This document shows positions 5,064 through 7,583 of a DNA stretch of 7,583 bases, in pieces; position 1 is the first letter of the stretch, and every line of letters begins with the position of its first letter. Location: contig JAKJFB010000129.1 of NCBI GenBank assembly GCA_022705125.1, forward strand, positions 1 through 7,583, written 5' to 3'. This stretch comes from Pseudomonadota bacterium (lineage in GTDB: Bacteria > Pseudomonadota > Gammaproteobacteria > Pseudomonadales > UBA5518). Position numbers and translations under genes: made by a program. Under the pieces are notes generated by a model. That model had not been told where the DNA came from, searched no databases, and saw only the letters and a list, made by a program, of their open reading frames with translations.

Positions 5064-5828
5064 TCAGCGGCGGAACTGGCGGAAATCGGGGGGGCGCTTC
5101 GCGATGAAGGCCTCGATCGCCTCGCGGTTCTCGGGAGTGCCGACGCTGCGCACCATGCCCGCGTCCTCGGCCGCCAGCGCGGCGTGCAGGCCGGCGCGGT
5201 GCACCGCCTTCAGCGTGCGCTTGGTTTCCTGCAATGCGCTGGTGGGCCACTGCGCGATCTCGCGCGCTTTCGCCAGCGCATGCGCGAACAGCTCCGCGTC
5301 AGGCAGCACCGCGGTGGCGATGCCGGTCTCCAGCGCGCGCGTCGCCGTGATCCATTCCGCGGTGAACAGCAGCTCCGCCGCGCGGCGCGCGCCGATGTTC
5401 GCCTGCAACTGGTAGCTGGAAGCAAATTCCGGCACCAGCCCCAGGCTCACGAAGGGCAGGCGCATGCGCAGGCTCTCGCCCACGTACAGCACGTCGCAGT
5501 GGAACAGCAGCGTCGCGCCGCCGCCGACCGCGATGCCGTTGGCCGCGGCGACCAGCGGCTTGTCGAAATCGCACAGCAGCCGCGCACAGCGCGCGAAGGG
5601 ATGGTCGGCCCCGGCGTCGCTGAACTCGTAGAGGTCGGTGCCCGAGGAGAAGTTTCCGCCGGCGCCGCTCACCAGCACCACCGCGACGCGCTTGTCGCCC
5701 TGCGCCTCGGCGATGGCGTCGGCGAAAGCCGCCCACTGCTCGAAATTGAACGCGTTCTTGCGCTCGGGCCGGTTCAGCGTGAGCTTCAGCACGCCGTCGT
5801 CGAGTTCCTTCAGTATCGTGTCGCTCAT
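5064..5828 (-). CDS. Crotonase-family protein, probably enoyl-CoA isomerase-like
   Basis: This gene encodes a 254-residue crotonase of normal length. It has LNRPERKNAF (18-27), oxyanion-hole segments GGNFSSGTDL (57-66) and NGIAVGGGATLL (97-108), and a C-terminal helix region ending in IEAFIAKRPPDF. The two glutamates used by enoyl-CoA hydratases (E144 and E164 of the rat enzyme) fall here on T106 and about F126, so a standard hydratase reaction is unlikely. A glutamate sits instead in SLGLVPEFASS (E134), the pattern of Delta3,Delta2-enoyl-CoA isomerases, which move a double bond into the 2-position before beta-oxidation. The ATG at 5828 is preceded by GGGAG with good spacing; the longer reading from 5990 would overlap the preceding nitroreductase gene and adds residues unlike the family. 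It is the last gene of the minus-strand cluster, 32 bases after the nitroreductase, and ends just before the REP cluster. Confidence 0.9.
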   Translation of the reverse strand: MSDTILKELDDGVLKLTLNRPERKNAFNFEQWAAFADAIAEAQGDKRVAVVLVSGAGGNFSSGTDLYEFSDAGADHPFARCARLLCDFDKPLVAAANGIAVGGGATLLFHCDVLYVGESLRMRLPFVSLGLVPEFASSYQLQANIGARRAAELLFTAEWITATRALETGIATAVLPDAELFAHALAKAREIAQWPTSALQETKRTLKAVHRAGLHAALAAEDAGMVRSVGTPENREAIEAFIAKRPPDFRQFRR

Positions 5829-5860
5829 GTGTGCTCCCGCGCGGGTGGCCGTTCCAGGGC

Positions 5861-6562
5861 TCAGCTCACGAAGCGCACGTTGTCGGCCAGCGCCGCGCGG
5901 CCGAGCCGGCAATCGTTCGCCGCATTCGCGGTGTCCTCGTAGCCGAAGGAGATGCCGAACAGCAGCCGGTGCGAGGCGTCCACGCCGCACTCGGCGCGCA
6001 CCTGGTCGCAGAGGAAGCTGAGCGCCGTCTGCGGGCAGCTCCCGAGCCCGTGGGCCGCGAGCGCCAGCATCAGCGTCTGCGCGTACATGCCCGCGTCGGC
6101 CGCCTCGCGCACACCGGCCCAGTCCGGGATGAACAGGAAGGCAACGTGCGGCGCGTCGAAGAAAGCGAAGTTGCGCATGAACGCCGCGCCCCGCGCGGCC
6201 TTGTCCTCGCGCGCGATGCCCATCGCGCCGTAGAGCTTTTCGGCGGCGTCGTACTGGCGCTCCTTGTAGACACCCGCGTACTTGCCGGCATAAGGGAAGT
6301 CCATCGAGACCTGCCCCGAGGCGAAATCCGCCATGAAGCGCTGGCGCAGGCGCTCACAGGCCGCTCCGCTCGCCACCGCGGCGAGCCAGGGCTGGGTGTT
6401 GCAGTTCGAGGGTGCGCGGTTGGCCAGCGCGAACACATGCTCGATCAGCGGCTGCGGTACGGGATCGGGACGGAAGGCGCGCACCGAGCGGCGCGCCAGC
6501 ACGGCGGCATCGAAGCTCAGGGAATCGTCTTTCGCCGTGACTGCTGCTGCAATGGTCGTCAT
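5861..6562 (-). CDS. FMN-dependent nitroreductase
   Basis: This gene encodes a 233-residue nitroreductase, a cytoplasmic homodimer binding FMN. RRSVRAF (24-30) contacts the FMN phosphate and APSNCNTQPW (50-59) forms the other part of the flavin site. GLGSCPQTAL (172-181) is the conserved GxG segment near the C-terminus, and GISFGYED begins the closing strand. The central insertion (about residues 85-135) forms the variable active-site cover. Members use NAD(P)H to reduce nitroaromatics, quinones, enones or flavins. Lying between two crotonase genes with 32-base gaps on each side, it may act on a CoA-thioester intermediate of the same pathway; that is inference from position. The ATG at 6562 follows AAGGA about ten bases upstream; an in-frame extension further upstream would overlap the crotonase gene and is unlike the family. 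It is only distantly similar to the nitroreductase at 159-794. Confidence 0.92.
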   Translation of the reverse strand: MTTIAAAVTAKDDSLSFDAAVLARRSVRAFRPDPVPQPLIEHVFALANRAPSNCNTQPWLAAVASGAACERLRQRFMADFASGQVSMDFPYAGKYAGVYKERQYDAAEKLYGAMGIAREDKAARGAAFMRNFAFFDAPHVAFLFIPDWAGVREAADAGMYAQTLMLALAAHGLGSCPQTALSFLCDQVRAECGVDASHRLLFGISFGYEDTANAANDCRLGRAALADNVRFVS

Positions 6563-6594
6563 GGATGAAGGGTCCTTGGCTGACGGGATGGCGT

Positions 6595-7413
6595 TCACTT
6601 GCCCTTGAACTCGGGCGGGCGCTTTTCCTTGAAGGCCTTCATGCCCTCGCGCGCGTCCTCGGTGGCGAATACCGGCCAGCCCACCTCGTCGGAGCGCAGC
6701 ATCGCGTCGGCTTCCGCCAGGCACTCCTCGTGCTCGCGCAGCGACTTCATCACCGCCTTCACGGCCACGGGTCCGTTCCTGCCGATCTGGGCGGCGATCG
6801 CCAGTGCCTCGTCCAGCGTCTTGCCCTTGGGCACGATGCGGTTGATGAGGCCCCACTCGAGCGCTTCCTGCGCCGTCACGTGGCGCCCGGTCAGCAGGAT
6901 CTCGGCGGCGAGGCAGTAGGGAATCTGGCGGCGCAGGCGGATCGTGGAGCCGGCCATCGGGTACAGCCCGCGCGCGACCTCGGTCACGCCGAACACCGCG
7001 TCCTCGGCCGCCACGCGGATGTCGGTGCCCTGGAGGATCTCGGTGCCGCCGGCCAGCGCGTAGCCTTCCACCGCGAGCACGATCGGCTTCAGCGGGCGGT
7101 TGTCGCGCAGCAGCGCCTGCCAGTGCAGGTTCGGCACGTCCTTCATCAGCGCCTGGATCTCGTCGGCCTCCGCGCCGCCGCCCGAGGGGCCGGTCTTCAG
7201 GTCCATGCCGGCGCAGAAAGTGTCGCCGCGCGCGGTGAGCACGGCGCAGCGCAGCGAATCGTCGCTGTCGAGCAGCCGCCAGGCGCGGTACATCCCGACC
7301 AGCATCGGCGGGTTGAAGGCGTTCTTCGCCTCCGGGCGGTTCAGGGTCACGACCAGCGTGTGTCCGTCCCTCTCCACGAGGCAGGTGCCGGTGCCGATGC
7401 TCAGTTGTTCCAT
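6595..7413 (-). CDS. Enoyl-CoA hydratase (crotonase family)
   Basis: This gene encodes a 272-residue crotonase. LNRPEAKNAFN (24-34) forms the CoA-binding start; the oxyanion-hole segments are GDTFCAGMDL (63-72) and EGYALAGGTEI (116-126). Both residues used in syn-addition of water by enoyl-CoA hydratase are present: E125 in GGTE and E145 in FGVTEVARGLYP. The C-terminal domain ends in GMKAFKEKRPPEFKGK, the usual crotonase tail. Expected reaction is reversible hydration of a 2-enoyl-CoA to a 3-hydroxyacyl-CoA in beta-oxidation or degradation of a cyclic or branched acid; the substrate is unknown. The ATG at 7413 follows AGGAAA about nine bases upstream. It is the second visible gene of the minus-strand cluster, 77 bases after the acyl-CoA synthetase stop and 32 bases before the nitroreductase start. 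Confidence 0.93.
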   Translation of the reverse strand: MEQLSIGTGTCLVERDGHTLVVTLNRPEAKNAFNPPMLVGMYRAWRLLDSDDSLRCAVLTARGDTFCAGMDLKTGPSGGGAEADEIQALMKDVPNLHWQALLRDNRPLKPIVLAVEGYALAGGTEILQGTDIRVAAEDAVFGVTEVARGLYPMAGSTIRLRRQIPYCLAAEILLTGRHVTAQEALEWGLINRIVPKGKTLDEALAIAAQIGRNGPVAVKAVMKSLREHEECLAEADAMLRSDEVGWPVFATEDAREGMKAFKEKRPPEFKGK

Positions 7414-7455
7414 GGCTGTGTTTCCTGTCGTGATAATCGGGGACGATTGGCGTTG

Positions 7456-7494
7456 CCCGCGGCCGTGACCGTCGCGGCCATGGGCCGCTCCTAC
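7456..7494. repeat. REP-like palindrome between the synthetase and crotonase genes
   Basis: On the minus strand GTAG (plus-strand 7491-7494) is followed by GA and then GCGGCC-CAT-GGCCGC, a perfect 6-bp stem with a three-base loop (7474-7488). A second half-copy, CGCGGCCGTG at 7458-7467, repeats CGCGGCCATG at 7473-7482 with one mismatch. The GTAG lead followed by a GC palindrome is the layout of RAYT-mobilised REP elements, and this one differs in sequence from the cluster at 4962-5057. It forms the stop codon of the upstream gene. The hairpin may trim or stabilise the operon RNA. Confidence 0.65.
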
Positions 7495-7583
7495 GGCGCG
7501 CGGTGCGTGCCGGCCAGCGCGATTTCCTTCGCGCGCGCGTAATTGGGCTTGCCGTTCGGCTGGCGCGGGATCTCGCCGACCAC
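7491..7583 (-). CDS. Acyl-CoA synthetase (AMP-binding family), C-terminal end (partial)
   Basis: This is the last 30 residues of a gene that starts beyond the right edge, ending in TAG at 7493-7491. It reads VGEIPRQPNGKPNYARAKEI and then ALAGTHRAP. The P-NGK-Y motif is the A10 motif of the ANL superfamily, and its lysine contacts the acyl-adenylate in the first half-reaction. Full-length members (about 500-560 residues) convert a carboxylic acid, ATP and CoA to acyl-CoA, AMP and pyrophosphate. As first visible gene of the cluster it would supply the CoA ester used by the crotonases downstream. Only the tail is seen, so chain length or ring preference cannot be judged. The stop codon lies in the REP-like element. 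Confidence 0.82.
   Translation of the reverse strand: MVGEIPRQPNGKPNYARAKEIALAGTHRAP

Noticed and set aside
5829..5990. A 54-residue N-terminal extension of the isomerase-like crotonase
   Set aside because: It overlaps the end of the nitroreductase gene and reads as Arg-rich out-of-frame translation. The ATG at 5828 has a good ribosome site and matches the family start.
6563..6856. A 98-residue N-terminal extension of the second nitroreductase
   Set aside because: It overlaps the preceding crotonase gene in another frame and has no family resemblance. The ATG at 6562 fits the family length.

Overview
The window is GC-rich (about two thirds or more G+C by eye), with tightly packed genes and strong GC-skewed third codon positions. 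That fits a high-GC proteobacterium. The REP-like palindromes led by GTAG and the mix of families (LysR/pirin pair, crotonases, nitroreductases, CaCA exchangers) suggest a gammaproteobacterium, but nothing here fixes the genus. The window is ordinary chromosome: no phage, transposase, CRISPR array, tRNA or rRNA is visible.

Layout. (1) Positions 2-145 (+) hold the C-terminal end of a short-chain dehydrogenase/reductase. (2) Positions 159-1663 (-) hold a two-gene unit, pirin then a nitroreductase-family protein. The last 24 residues of the nitroreductase look frameshifted. (3) Positions 1664-1761 form a divergent control region with two facing promoters sharing one imperfect palindrome, plus a second, perfect palindrome on the start codon of the regulator. 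(4) Positions 1762-2673 (+) hold a LysR-type regulator, the likely controller of the pirin unit. (5) Positions 2746-4964 (+) hold two tandem paralogous calcium/sodium (CaCA) antiporters, about 79% identical without gaps by hand count, with recognisably related upstream regions. (6) Positions 4962-5057 hold a cluster of REP-like palindromes between convergent genes. (7) Positions 5064-7583 (-) hold an operon-like run in transcription order: end of an acyl-CoA synthetase, a crotonase with both catalytic glutamates, an FMN nitroreductase, and a second crotonase that looks isomerase-like. A second REP-like element lies between the synthetase and the first crotonase.

How the genes work together. 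The right-hand cluster reads as part of a catabolic route. A carboxylic acid is activated to its CoA thioester, hydrated or isomerised by the two crotonases, and possibly reduced or oxidised by the flavoenzyme; the substrate cannot be read from the sequence. The left-hand pair (pirin and nitroreductase under a divergent LysR regulator) resembles quinone, electrophile or redox-stress modules. The exchangers are probably inner-membrane Ca2+ exporters kept as a diverged duplicate pair.

I found no clearly new biological system. The observations most worth checking are the symmetric divergent operator, the frameshifted nitroreductase tail, the diverged exchanger duplicate, and REP-like elements that coincide with the stop codons of two genes.
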